Shown piece after piece: positions 1 to 8,002 of a stretch of DNA of 64,000 bases. The position numbers and the translations under genes were made by a program. The notes under the pieces were generated by a model. That model did no database searches. It had not been told where the DNA came from and saw nothing but the letters and a program-made list of their open reading frames with translations. Within the stretch, counting starts at the first letter, position 1; the number at the start of each line of letters is the position of its first letter. Location of the stretch: contig NZ_JASHKR010000014.1 in NCBI RefSeq assembly GCF_030056815.1, positions 47,524 through 111,523 on the forward strand, written 5' to 3'. Origin of the DNA: Rhodococcus sp. IEGM 1379. Lineage in GTDB: Bacteria > Actinomycetota > Actinomycetes > Mycobacteriales > Mycobacteriaceae.

Positions 1-2423
1 AGGGTCACATCGGTGACCAGGAGCGCGATCGAGATACCGCCGACCGTCAGGACGCTCACGATTGCCGTCGACATTCCGGTTTGGATGAACGAAGACAGTG
101 CGTCGACGTCGGTGGTCATCCGCGTCATGATGCGGCCGGAGAGTTCACGTTCGTAGTAGTCGAGTCCGAGTCTCTGAAGGTGTGCGTAGCTGCGGACGCG
201 AAGTCCGAACAGGACGCGTTCACCGGCACGAGCGGTCAGAACTGTCATCGCTGCGACAATTGCCCAGTCCGCAGCCACCAACAGGGCGCCGAGTACTGCT
301 GCGATGGTCAGTGTCGAGGGGTTTTCGGTGACCACTCCGTGGTCGATTGCGTATCGGACCAGTGACGGGAACGCGATGGTTGCAGCAGAGTCGAGTGCCA
401 GAGCAGCGACTACTGCCAGCAGGATCCAGCGAATGGGCCGGAGTATACGTAGGAGGGAGAACTCCGAATCGGACTCGCGCAGGCTCTCGGTTGCAACTGC
501 GGGAACTTCCCGAGCGGGCGGTAATGCGTCTACCGCGGCTTGCAACGCCGGCGTGATTGCGAGACCGGATTGGACGCTCGAATTCGCGGAGTCCGATACC
601 GTCGGCCACAACTGCTCGGCAGTGGGTTCGTGGTGGTTCTTCTCAGGCTCGGCACCGTTGTCGTCGATGTCCACGGGTGTGTCGCCGAGGGTCGAGAACA
701 GCGTCCGAAAGAGTGCGCAGCGGGATTCCAGTTCGTTGACAGTGCCCGAATCGATGATCCGTCCGCCGTCCAGTACAGCAACCCGATCGGCGAGAGTGAG
801 GGTTGATCGTCGATGCGCGAGGATCAGCGTCGTCTGTCGGCGACGGGCTCGGAAGGCGTCGAAGATCGCGGCCTCGGTTGCGGCGTCCACGGCGGAGGTG
901 GCGTCGTCGAGGACCAGAATCCGGGGGTTCACCAGCAGGGCTCGGGCAAGCGCGATGCGCTGGCGTTGGCCGCCGGAGAGCGTCAGACCACGTTCACCGA
1001 CGACGGTGTCGTACCCGTCGGGAAGCGCTTCGATGAAGTCGTCGGCATGCGCCATCGCTGCCGCTGCCCGGATGTCGTCGTCGGACGCGTCGCTGCGACC
1101 CAACGCGATGTTGGACGCGATGGTGTCCGAGAACAGGAACGGTTCGTCGAAAGCGAGGCTGATCGCGGAGCGCAGTTGATCGCTTCGAAGGTCACTGATC
1201 GGTAGTGATTCCGTTGCTGCGTCCAGCCGGATCGAGCCTGATTCGGGCGCGTAGAACCGGGGGAGAAGGAGCGCAAGTGCAGTCTTTCCGGAACCCGAGG
1301 GGCCGACGACGGCGACGGTTTCGCCGGGTTCGATACGGAGGTTGAATCCGGACAGGACTTGGCGGTCGGAATCGAATCCGAAGGTGACATTCTCGAACGT
1401 GACGCCGAGGGGACCGTCGGGAAGGTCGAGGGGATGTGGCGGGTCGGCGATGTCGGGCTGCGCGCCGATGACGTCGTAGACCCGTTCGACGGCGGCGCGC
1501 GCGAGCTGGGCCATCACGACCACCGAGGACAGCGTGCGGGTCACCCCGGTCATGGTCACGATGTAGGTCGCGAAGGCGAGGAAGGTTCCGACGGTGATCC
1601 GGTCGTGGAGTGCGAGATAGCCGCCGACCGCGATGACGGCGACTTGCCCAAGTTGCGGCAGTGCCGCCATCGTCGGAGTGAATTTTGCGTTGAGTCGTGC
1701 GACACGCATCCGTTCGCGGTAGAGCGTGCGGCTGTGCTTCTCGAGCTGATCGATTGCCCGCTCTTCTTGACCGAACCCTTTGACGACGCGGACTCCGGTG
1801 ACGGTTTCCTCGACGTGCTGGGCGAGATCGGCAGCGCGTTGCTGGGCCGACCAGGTGGCGGCGTAGAGCGTCGGGCGCATCAGGAAGACGACCAGGCCGA
1901 CGGCCGGAATAATCGCCAGCGCGATGAGCGTCAGCAGCGGAGAGAGCCAGGCCATGATGCCGATGGCCAGCACGAATTGCAGCAATGCCCCTGCCGACAT
2001 CGGGACCATTGCGAGCAGACCCTGCACGAGTTGGAGATCGGAAATCGAGCGCGAGACAACCTGGCCGGTGCGTATTTCGTCCTGCCCGCGGCCGTCGAGG
2101 CGCTGAAGCGAGCCGAGTAATGCGAGCCGTAAGTCATGTTGAACATTGAGGGAGAGCCGACCGGCAAGCATGCGGCGGCCGTACTGACAGGCGAAGCGCA
2201 CGATCGCCAACGCGGCGATCGCCAGGGCGGCGAGCGTGATGACTTTTCCGGCGTTCTGTTCCTCCGCCGCATCGAGTGCGTAGCGAGTGAGCAGTGGGAA
2301 GGAAATGTCGATGGTTGCTGCCACCACTGTCACGGCGAGCGCGCCGATCGCTGTCCGGCGGTGAAGCCAGCAAGCGTGTACCAGTCGGCGTATCCAACCG
2401 GGGTGTGGTGTGGTCGTGTTCAT
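1..2423 (-). CDS. Fused (tandem) ABC multidrug-type exporter, 3' end cut by window edge
   Basis: About 807 codons are present from ATG 2423; the reading frame is still open at base 1. Order: transmembrane domain 1, nucleotide-binding domain 1, an acidic/Pro linker, then the start of a second transmembrane domain. This is the TMD-NBD-TMD-NBD layout of the mycobacterial single-chain exporter Rv0194. NBD1 has Walker A (GPSGSGKT), signature LSGGQRQR, Walker B (LVLDD) and an H-loop His (LAHR). Two catalytic positions look degenerate: Asp replaces the Glu after Walker B, and the Q-loop reads AFDEPFLFS without Gln. Such asymmetry is typical of heterodimeric exporters where only one ATP site hydrolyses. 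The start lies 38 bases downstream of the permease stop, so it is probably the last gene of an operon with the two ABC genes upstream. Substrate unknown. Confidence 0.9.
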   Translation of the reverse strand, partial: MNTTTPHPGWIRRLVHACWLHRRTAIGALAVTVVAATIDISFPLLTRYALDAAEEQNAGKVITLAALAIAALAIVRFACQYGRRMLAGRLSLNVQHDLRLALLGSLQRLDGRGQDEIRTGQVVSRSISDLQLVQGLLAMVPMSAGALLQFVLAIGIMAWLSPLLTLIALAIIPAVGLVVFLMRPTLYAATWSAQQRAADLAQHVEETVTGVRVVKGFGQEERAIDQLEKHSRTLYRERMRVARLNAKFTPTMAALPQLGQVAVIAVGGYLALHDRITVGTFLAFATYIVTMTGVTRTLSSVVVMAQLARAAVERVYDVIGAQPDIADPPHPLDLPDGPLGVTFENVTFGFDSDRQVLSGFNLRIEPGETVAVVGPSGSGKTALALLLPRFYAPESGSIRLDAATESLPISDLRSDQLRSAISLAFDEPFLFSDTIASNIALGRSDASDDDIRAAAAMAHADDFIEALPDGYDTVVGERGLTLSGGQRQRIALARALLVNPRILVLDDATSAVDAATEAAIFDAFRARRRQTTLILAHRRSTLTLADRVAVLDGGRIIDSGTVNELESRCALFRTLFSTLGDTPVDIDDNGAEPEKNHHEPTAEQLWPTVSDSANSSVQSGLAITPALQAAVDALPPAREVPAVATESLRESDSEFSLLRILRPIRWILLAVVAALALDSAATIAFPSLVRYAIDHGVVTENPSTLTIAAVLGALLVAADWAIVAAMTVLTARAGERVLFGLRVRSYAHLQRLGLDYYERELSGRIMTRMTTDVDALSSFIQTGMSTAIVSVLTVGGISIALLVTDVT

Positions 2424-2461
2424 CGCGATCCACGGTAGACCCGGGTGCAGACAGGTTCCGC

Positions 2462-3235
2462 TCAGGTGATGTCGCGGGTCCTCGTGCGCAACCAGCCGGC
2501 GCCGGCGAAGACGACAACCCAGGCGACCAGGACCATCGGCGCATTCGGCCAAGACGTAAACCAATCGAGCTCAACCGACGGTCCCGAATTCACGATGGTG
2601 CCGACGGCCGCTGATCCCGGCAATGCGGTTCCGATTCCGTCGGCACCGACAACACCCAGCAGTGCTCGGAGAATCCACTCGCCGAACAGGAACCACAATG
2701 TCACCGACAGCACGCCGGCCATCGAGGAACCGGTGAGCAGCGTGAAGCCGGCTCCGATCAGTGCACATAAGGCGCAGGCGAGAATTCCCGCACCGCAGAT
2801 GGCGAACAGGTCGGTTGTGAAACCGAAGTCGCGATTGAACAAGAACATCGCGCCGATACCCACGACTTGCACGGCAAGCGCGTAGCCGACAGCGAACGCG
2901 GCGATGACACCCAGCTTGGCGGCAATCACGCCGTCGCGCCCGTGCGCGGTGAGGAAAGTGGTGGTGAGAGTTTTGTGCGTGAATTCGTTTGCAACAGTGA
3001 CCGCGCCGAAGATTGTCGCGAAGACGAGAGCAACGACCGAGGACCCGCCGAGCACGATTGCCGTCGATGCGAGATTGACGTCGAACGAAGTGTCAGCTGA
3101 ATCCGCAATGGACTGGACCAGCGGCCGGGTGATCGAACCGGACAGGAAGGCGATGCCGACCGGTGCCAGCGCGAGCGCCCACCAGGTGCGCAGGGTCAGG
3201 ACTTTCTTCATTTCGGCCTGAACGAGAGTTGTCAC
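2462..3235 (-). CDS. ABC transporter permease (ABC-2 type)
   Basis: 257 aa integral membrane protein with about six hydrophobic segments, beginning MTTLVQAEMKKVLTLRTWWAL. This start, with a long hydrophilic N-terminus before the first helix, is typical of ABC-2 permeases that partner a separate ATPase. The GTG start overlaps the stop of the upstream ATPase gene (GTGA), and GGAGGG lies about 5 bases before it, so the two are translationally coupled and form one transporter. No substrate can be inferred. The protein is shorter than drug exporters of the DrrB type but is complete. Confidence 0.85.
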   Translation of the reverse strand: MTTLVQAEMKKVLTLRTWWALALAPVGIAFLSGSITRPLVQSIADSADTSFDVNLASTAIVLGGSSVVALVFATIFGAVTVANEFTHKTLTTTFLTAHGRDGVIAAKLGVIAAFAVGYALAVQVVGIGAMFLFNRDFGFTTDLFAICGAGILACALCALIGAGFTLLTGSSMAGVLSVTLWFLFGEWILRALLGVVGADGIGTALPGSAAVGTIVNSGPSVELDWFTSWPNAPMVLVAWVVVFAGAGWLRTRTRDIT

Positions 3236-4251
3236 CGTTGCCCTCCTGCGGGTCCGTATCCAGTTGGCCCGAAGTATCCGGACGGCGGACCGTACTGCCC
3301 CGACGGTGGGCCGTATCCGACAGGGGCGACGGCAAATTGTGGTGTGGTCATCGAAATGAACAGTTGCTCGAGATCGCCGTGATCGGTAAAGACATCGAAG
3401 ATGGTCACGCCGGAGGCAGCTGAAACCGGCACCAGCGCGGAACTGTCGGTGCCGCTCACCGCCAGTCTTCCGTCCTGCATGATCTGTACGTCGGTGATTC
3501 CGCGAGCAGCCAGGGCCGTCGCGAACAGCGGCGGGTTGGAGCAGGCGACGACGAGTCGGCTTCGACGCGATGCGCGGAGGCTGTCGATACTTCCTTCGTA
3601 GACCAGGGAACCGGTGCTCACGATGACCACGTGGTCGATCATCGCCTCCACTGCGCTCAGCGTCTCGCTCGACATCAACACTGTTCGCCCGGATGCAGCG
3701 AACGTCTGTAAGAACTGACGCAGCCAGGCACTGCCTTCGAGGTCGAGTCCGTGGACGGGTTCGTCGAGTACCAGAATTTCCGGATCACCGAGCATTGCGG
3801 TGGCAAGTGCCAGTCGTTGCTTCATGCCCAGCGAGAAGAATGCGGTTTTGCGATCGGCGGACGACTCGAGTCCGACCAACGACACAACCTGCGCGACGCG
3901 CTTTGCAGACATTCCGATAGCCGCGGCGTAGATCTCGAGATGTGCCCGCGCAGTCCGGGCGGGATGGATGCCACGAGTGTCGAGAACTGCTCCGACGGTG
4001 CGGGCCGGCGACGGTAGTCGCGACATGGGTAGGCCGTTGACGGTCGCGGAGCCTTCGGTGGGTGACACCAGGCCGAGCAGTATGCGCAGGGTGATGGTTT
4101 TTCCGGCACCGATATGCCCGAGGAAACCGGTGACGGAGCCTGCCGGGGCATCGAAGCTGAGGTCGTTGACTGCCCTCACCGTCTTGAACGTCTTGGTCAA
4201 CCCTCGAATTTCGATGGGCGCGGAGACTCGCCCCGATGCAGTTCTGGTCAA
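3232..4251 (-). CDS. ABC transporter ATP-binding protein with Tyr/Gly/Pro-rich tail
   Basis: 339 aa cytosolic ATPase of the CcmA/DrrA class. The P-loop reads GHIGAGKT, which satisfies GxxGxGKT but departs from the usual GPNGAGKT. The signature region is FSLGMKQR and Walker B is ILVLDEP followed by HGLD. After the ATPase domain (about residues 1-230) comes a C-terminal regulatory-like domain, then an unusual tail of about 35 residues built from YGPPSG-like units (YGPPSGQYGPPSG, FGPTGYGPAGG). The start is TTG at 4251, supported by GGAG about 7 bases upstream; no ATG exists in the early frame. It overlaps the permease gene by 4 bases. Confidence 0.87.
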   Translation of the reverse strand: MTRTASGRVSAPIEIRGLTKTFKTVRAVNDLSFDAPAGSVTGFLGHIGAGKTITLRILLGLVSPTEGSATVNGLPMSRLPSPARTVGAVLDTRGIHPARTARAHLEIYAAAIGMSAKRVAQVVSLVGLESSADRKTAFFSLGMKQRLALATAMLGDPEILVLDEPVHGLDLEGSAWLRQFLQTFAASGRTVLMSSETLSAVEAMIDHVVIVSTGSLVYEGSIDSLRASRRSRLVVACSNPPLFATALAARGITDVQIMQDGRLAVSGTDSSALVPVSAASGVTIFDVFTDHGDLEQLFISMTTPQFAVAPVGYGPPSGQYGPPSGYFGPTGYGPAGGQR

Positions 4252-4304
4252 AGCTGCTCCTGCGTCGACGGCTGTTATCTGTTCTGAGCGTACGGCCCGC
4301 GAGG

Positions 4305-5066
4305 TTATCTACGGAGTACCCGTGCGGTGTCGGTGCCGTCGGAGATAAAGGGATCGTCGGCAGGCATGACGATCAGGTGATCGGTCCACCTCGTGGGTGC
4401 CGGACCGAATGCTTCGCGCGCATTCTTGACGACACCCTTGCCGATTACGCGATTGCCGGCGCCGCCGATGACGGCGCCGATGCCGGCGGGGATCAACTTC
4501 CCGAGGATGAGGGCGCTGCGTTTGGCAGCGTATTTTGTCACGAACTTGCGCACCAGCGTGCTGTTCATTCCGCGCATCGTGGGGCCGGGGATCTTGCTGG
4601 TGATGGCCGTGCCCCAGTTCTTGGCAGTCACACCGGTTACTTTCTGGACGATTTCCATGCCCGATTCACCGAGCGCGACGGCCAGCACCAGGGCCCGTCG
4701 TTGCTGGTGATTTTCGACCGAGATGCCGTGGACCGAGGCAACCGCGAGAGTGAGGAGCGCCGAAGCTTCGAGGAAGAACGCGGACTCGGCTCCGACGGCG
4801 GCGATGGACGCAACTGTGCCGACTCCGGGAACGGCCGCGGTTGCTCCGACGGCGCTGCCACTGCCGGTTACGGCAAGGAGGAACATCTTTTCCATTCGGG
4901 TGACGATCTGAGCCGGGGTTTCGTCAGGATGTGACCTACGGACGTGATTCACGTACTTTGCGACGGCCGGAGCTTGGAGTCGGCTGCCGTTGTCGAGAAC
5001 CGCGACGAGGATCTTTTCGATCCGTCCGGCGTCGTTGGTGATCACGGTGTTCGTCGACTTGGCCAT
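4305..5066 (-). CDS. Hypothetical protein, possibly EcsC-like, with hydrophobic Gly/Ala core
   Basis: 253 aa from ATG 5066, chosen because GGAGGGG lies about 7 bases upstream; the frame is open further upstream but has no ribosome site. The protein has a polar N-terminus and two long Gly/Ala-rich hydrophobic stretches (about residues 65-110 and 185-205) that could be membrane-inserted helices. The GSGSAVGATAAVPGVGT segment recalls EcsC-family proteins, but I cannot confirm this. A basic stretch sits between the helices. It ends about 50 bases upstream of the ABC ATPase start and could be co-transcribed. Function unknown. Confidence 0.75.
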   Translation of the reverse strand: MAKSTNTVITNDAGRIEKILVAVLDNGSRLQAPAVAKYVNHVRRSHPDETPAQIVTRMEKMFLLAVTGSGSAVGATAAVPGVGTVASIAAVGAESAFFLEASALLTLAVASVHGISVENHQQRRALVLAVALGESGMEIVQKVTGVTAKNWGTAITSKIPGPTMRGMNSTLVRKFVTKYAAKRSALILGKLIPAGIGAVIGGAGNRVIGKGVVKNAREAFGPAPTRWTDHLIVMPADDPFISDGTDTARVLRR

Positions 5067-5422
5067 CGCACTGCCCCTCCGCAGGTGTCCCCCTCGGAAT
5101 CGAGTGGGACTTCGCTTTCGAGAATAGGGGAAGTTTCCGTAGCGGAGCAGGTGGTACCTGTCATACACCCGGATCCGAGACAACCCGGAGAGCATCATGA
5201 GTGAGACGTCGAATGGGTCGAGTGCAAAAATTGGCCGACATTGCTGTACCCCGATGCCCGTGAAGCCATTCGATTTCTCGTGAGCGCCTTCGGTTTCGTG
5301 GAGAAGGCCGTGTACGGCGACGGTGATGTTCTTGACCACGCGCAGCTCGATTGGCCTGGCGGCGCCACGATCACGCAGGGGCTTCGCGACGAGGACTACG
5401 GCTCACGCGGTTTCACGTGTCG

Positions 5423-5983
5423 GCTTGTCGGCGCAACCAGCGGTGCAGAAGGTCGGCACCAGTCCGCGAAACGGAAGTTGAAGACTCGGCGACGGAAGGA
5501 ACAACGGTTCGCCACCGACATCAACCATCAACTGTCGAAAACAATTGTTGCTCAGGCACAACGCACCGACCGGGCTATCGCGAAAGACCTATCGGGGATC
5601 CGCGATCAGGTACGGCTGGCCAAGAAACAACGAGCACAAGTGCACTCGTGGGCGTACGCCCAACTGCGCAACTTCGTCACCTACAAAGCGGAGATGGCGG
5701 GAGTGCCGGCGGCGGTGATCAACCCGCGCAACACGTCCCGCACCTGCTCGCGGTGCAGGTTCTGTGATGCGAAGAATCGCCGCAGTCAAGCAGTGTTCGA
5801 GTGCCAAGAATGTGGGTGGACCGCGCATGCGGACCATAATGCTGCCCGCAACATCGCTGCGCTCGGGCATGAAAATTATTGGGCCGCTCAGTCAACCGTG
5901 CCTATAGCAGCCACCGCTCTAGCAGCCAGTTAGATCGGTGAGCAGCCAACCTGGTCCTTCAGGGCCGGGTAGTTGATGTGTCG
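5423..5983 (+). mobile_element. Truncated IS200/IS605 (IS1341-type) element with TnpB remnant
   Basis: Insertion in the VOC gene bounded by GTGTCG on both sides (5417-5422 and 5978-5983), so the exact junction is ambiguous by 6 bases. It encodes about the last 165 residues of a TnpB RNA-guided nuclease (stop 5933), in frame with the VOC start. Visible parts: a basic SAKRKLKTRRRKEQRFATD region, the RuvC-II region (AKDLSGIR), a four-Cys zinc finger (CSRC...CQEC) and the RuvC-III Asp (AHADHN). The N-terminal 200 or so residues and any TnpA are missing. At the RuvC-II catalytic position the usual Glu is Lys (codon AAA, 5583-5585). This copy cannot be an active nuclease or transpose itself. Confidence 0.82.
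5950..5969 (+). repeat. Right-end hairpin of the TnpB element
   Basis: An 8-bp stem (CCTGGTCC pairing with GGGCCGGG, two G-U pairs) with a TTCA loop, 8-14 bases from the right junction. IS200/IS605 right ends carry such fold-backs, which also form the 3' scaffold of the TnpB guide RNA (omegaRNA/reRNA). The right end of the element therefore seems structurally preserved although the gene is not. Confidence 0.6.
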
Positions 5984-6085
5984 TGATCCGGAGGGCGTGT
6001 ATTGGAGTTTCGGAACGTACGCGGGGGAGTAGATCTCGACATCGCTTGACGTGTCGCGCTGTCGAGTTGTCGAGTTGTCCAGTGT

Positions 6086-7156
6086 TTATCGCGTTGCCCA
6101 GTGCTCCGGCGGCACTACTTCCGATGGAATGGGCGGATGCGGCGCGGTCCCGTTCCCGAACGGGCGGCCGCCCAGTTGTTCGCGGCCGTGCGGTTCGAGC
6201 CAGTGCGTCAATTCCGGTCCCTTGGGCACGATCTGGGTGGGATTGATGTCGGAATGAACGATGTAGTAGTGCGCCTTGATCTGGGTGAAGTCGATGGTGT
6301 CGCCGAAGCCAGGGGTTTGAAAGAGATCACGGGCGTAGTCCCACAGCACCGGCATTTCGGTGAGTTTGCTTCTGTTGCACTTGAAGTGGCCGTGGTAGAC
6401 GGGGTCGAACCGTACGAGTGTGGTGAACAGCCTGACATCAGCTTCGGTGATGGTGTCACCAACCAGAAAGCGTTGCTGTGCAAGACGTTCCGTTAGCCAG
6501 TCCAGTCGGTTGAACAGCTGGTCGTAGGCCTTGTCGTAGGCTTCCTGTGACCCGGCGAAGCCGCAGCGATAGACACCGTTGTTGACATCGCGGAATATGA
6601 GGTCGGCTACTTCATCGATCTCGGTGCGCAGGGCCACCGGATACAGGTCGGGTGCTCCCTCACGGTGGTATTTCTTCCATTCGGTGGACAGATCCAGAGT
6701 GATCTGCGGATAGTCGTTGGTCACCACTTTGCCGGTGGAGATATCCACCATGGCGGGCACCGTGATGCCGCGGGGGTACTCGGGATCGCGTGCCAAATAG
6801 GCGTCTTGCAGTCGGGGGATTTTCAGGACCGGATCGATACCGCCGGGGTCTAGATCGAAAGTCCAACTGCGCTTGTCGTGGACGGGTCCACAAATCCCCA
6901 TCGACAGAACATCTTCCAGGCCGAGGAGTCGGCGGACGATGATCGCGCGGTTGGCCCAGGGGCACGCGCGTGCGACGACCAGGCGGTAGCGCCCCGGTTC
7001 TACGGGGTACCCGTCGCGGCCGTCCTCGGTGATGCGCGTCGGGATGTAGTTGGTGTCGCGCTTGAATTCGCGGCCACCCTCGACGAAGGTCGCAGCGGAA
7101 GAGTCGTGGGTCGCACTGGAAGAGTCGTACGTGGCACCGGAAGATTCGGATTCCAT
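6086..7156 (-). CDS. Glutathionyl-hydroquinone reductase-like GST-family protein (YqjG/ECM4 type)
   Basis: 356 aa cytosolic enzyme. A thioredoxin-fold N-terminal domain carries the catalytic Cys in ACPWANR (about residue 64), followed by the GST helical domain (FLVGDTITEADVRLF). The motif ACPWAxR and the length match S-glutathionyl-(hydro)quinone reductases, which reductively remove the thiol from quinone conjugates using the active Cys. Rhodococci make mycothiol rather than glutathione, so the physiological thiol is probably mycothiol (inference). The N-terminus (residues 3-23) is a low-complexity triple repeat. Only a weak ribosome site precedes ATG 7156. It follows the GNAT gene by 40 bases and may be co-transcribed with it. 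Confidence 0.9.
   Translation of the reverse strand: MESESSGATYDSSSATHDSSAATFVEGGREFKRDTNYIPTRITEDGRDGYPVEPGRYRLVVARACPWANRAIIVRRLLGLEDVLSMGICGPVHDKRSWTFDLDPGGIDPVLKIPRLQDAYLARDPEYPRGITVPAMVDISTGKVVTNDYPQITLDLSTEWKKYHREGAPDLYPVALRTEIDEVADLIFRDVNNGVYRCGFAGSQEAYDKAYDQLFNRLDWLTERLAQQRFLVGDTITEADVRLFTTLVRFDPVYHGHFKCNRSKLTEMPVLWDYARDLFQTPGFGDTIDFTQIKAHYYIVHSDINPTQIVPKGPELTHWLEPHGREQLGGRPFGNGTAPHPPIPSEVVPPEHWATR
7088..7150 (-). repeat. Three-copy 21-bp tandem repeat inside the quinone reductase gene
   Basis: Three consecutive 21-base units encode ESSGATY, DSSSATH and DSSAATF at residues 3-23. In-frame units of this kind can change copy number by slippage without breaking the gene. Confidence 0.75.
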
Positions 7157-7196
7157 GAAAGTCTCTTTTCTCTAGAGTGCCTGCGTGTTCTACACG

Positions 7197-7892
7197 CTAC
7201 GCGGAAAGAATCGCCACTGTTGTGTGTATTCCGAGGAAGGTGAAGCCGAGTTTCCGGGCGATTGTCGCGCCGCCGCGGTGTCCGGCGGGGATTCGGAGTT
7301 GAGGTACGAGGCCCGCATCGAGGGCGTCTTCGGCGGCGAGAAAAGTTGTGCCGCAAGCTAATTTGCGTCGTCGATGTGCTGGAGTTGTGAGCATCGTGAG
7401 GTCTGCGACAAACCCTTGGAACTCTCGGTAGGCGGCGCAGGAGAGGGGTTGGTGGTCATCGTTTAGTGCGGTGAACCAGCGTTCGCGGGCATCCAGATCG
7501 GCAACAACAGCGTCGTCCGGTGGGCAGGCCTGCGCGACGGTGAGTGCGTCGGCACGCTCGTGGGAGATCAGAAGTTGTTCTGTGGGAACGGTGTCCGTGT
7601 AGTCGGAGAGGAAGGCGAGGTCGGTGTGCGATGCGATCCGCCCGCCGTGATCCTTGGTCAGTTCGAGCAGTAGTGGCGGTTCCAACAACGCGCGGATGTC
7701 CTCGTCGGCGGTGCGTTCCATGAACCATCGCGGCCCGACGACGGCGTCGGCATCGGCAAGTCGAAGTACGTGGATCACTTCGGTGGTGCCTTCGATGACC
7801 CTGGCGGTATGCGCCGCTCGCAAGGCCGAATCGCCTAGTCCGAGGTGCCGAGCCCACGCGAGTCGAATGATGTCGAGGTGATGTTCGTCCAC
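7197..7892 (-). CDS. GNAT family N-acetyltransferase
   Basis: 231 aa from GTG 7892, no clear ribosome site. The N-terminal half (RLAWARHLGL...VIHVLRLADADAVVGPRWF) is typical of actinobacterial two-part GNAT proteins. The C-terminal half holds the acetyl-CoA-binding GNAT core (LVPQLRIPAGHRGGATIARKLGF), where the usual R/QxxGxG/A loop is rendered as HRGGATIA. Such enzymes acetylate small amines or protein N-termini; the substrate is unknown. It is divergent from the PadR regulator, sharing a 110-base region with a palindrome. Confidence 0.75.
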   Translation of the reverse strand: MDEHHLDIIRLAWARHLGLGDSALRAAHTARVIEGTTEVIHVLRLADADAVVGPRWFMERTADEDIRALLEPPLLLELTKDHGGRIASHTDLAFLSDYTDTVPTEQLLISHERADALTVAQACPPDDAVVADLDARERWFTALNDDHQPLSCAAYREFQGFVADLTMLTTPAHRRRKLACGTTFLAAEDALDAGLVPQLRIPAGHRGGATIARKLGFTFLGIHTTVAILSA

Positions 7893-7934
7893 GACGGAGA
7901 ACGCTATCGCATTCTTCGGGTTGATTCAGATGGT

Positions 7935-7955
7935 GTACGGCCGTATATTCCGTAC
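7935..7955. promoter_or_regulatory. Candidate PadR operator
   Basis: Inverted repeat GTACGG-N9-CCGTAC with a nested perfect palindrome TACGGCCGTA (7936-7945), 48 bases before the padR-type start in the divergent region. PadR regulators usually autoregulate from such dyads and control the adjacent transporter. Binding is inferred only. Confidence 0.5.
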
Positions 7956-8002
7956 CGACTATTTGGCGTGGAATAGTTGGGGATCAACCCGGGAAGGTAA
8001 TC

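Larger units (their letters stand above)
5197..6032 (+). pseudogene. VOC (glyoxalase/bleomycin-resistance fold) gene, interrupted and degraded
   Basis: Start ATG 5197 has GGAG about 8 bases upstream and begins MSETSNGSSA. At the A5 run (5226-5230) the frame shifts by one base. Restoring one A gives AKNWPTLLYPDAREAIRFL, a classic VOC N-terminus. The sequence then runs through GFVEKAVYGDGDVLDHAQLDWP and ATITQGLRDEDYGSRGFTC. At 5417-5422 the VOC reading stops. It resumes in frame at 5979 as CRDPEGVYWSFGTYAGE, stop TAG 6030-6032, an unmistakable VOC C-terminus. The intervening 561 bases are foreign. Between DWPGG and ATITQ the usual 30-40 residues of the VOC fold appear to be missing, so there are three lesions. 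Divergent from the gene at 4305. Confidence 0.85.

Noticed and set aside
304..1179. 291-codon plus-strand open frame at the left edge
   Set aside because: It lies antisense to the ABC exporter, which shows complete NBD motifs in the other frame; the product is Ser/Arg-rich low complexity.
5241..5933. Treating the VOC-TnpB chimera as a functional fused protein
   Set aside because: Both partners are incomplete, the VOC C-terminus lies beyond the insert, the TnpB lacks its N-terminus and RuvC-II Glu, and the start would be an unsupported TTG.
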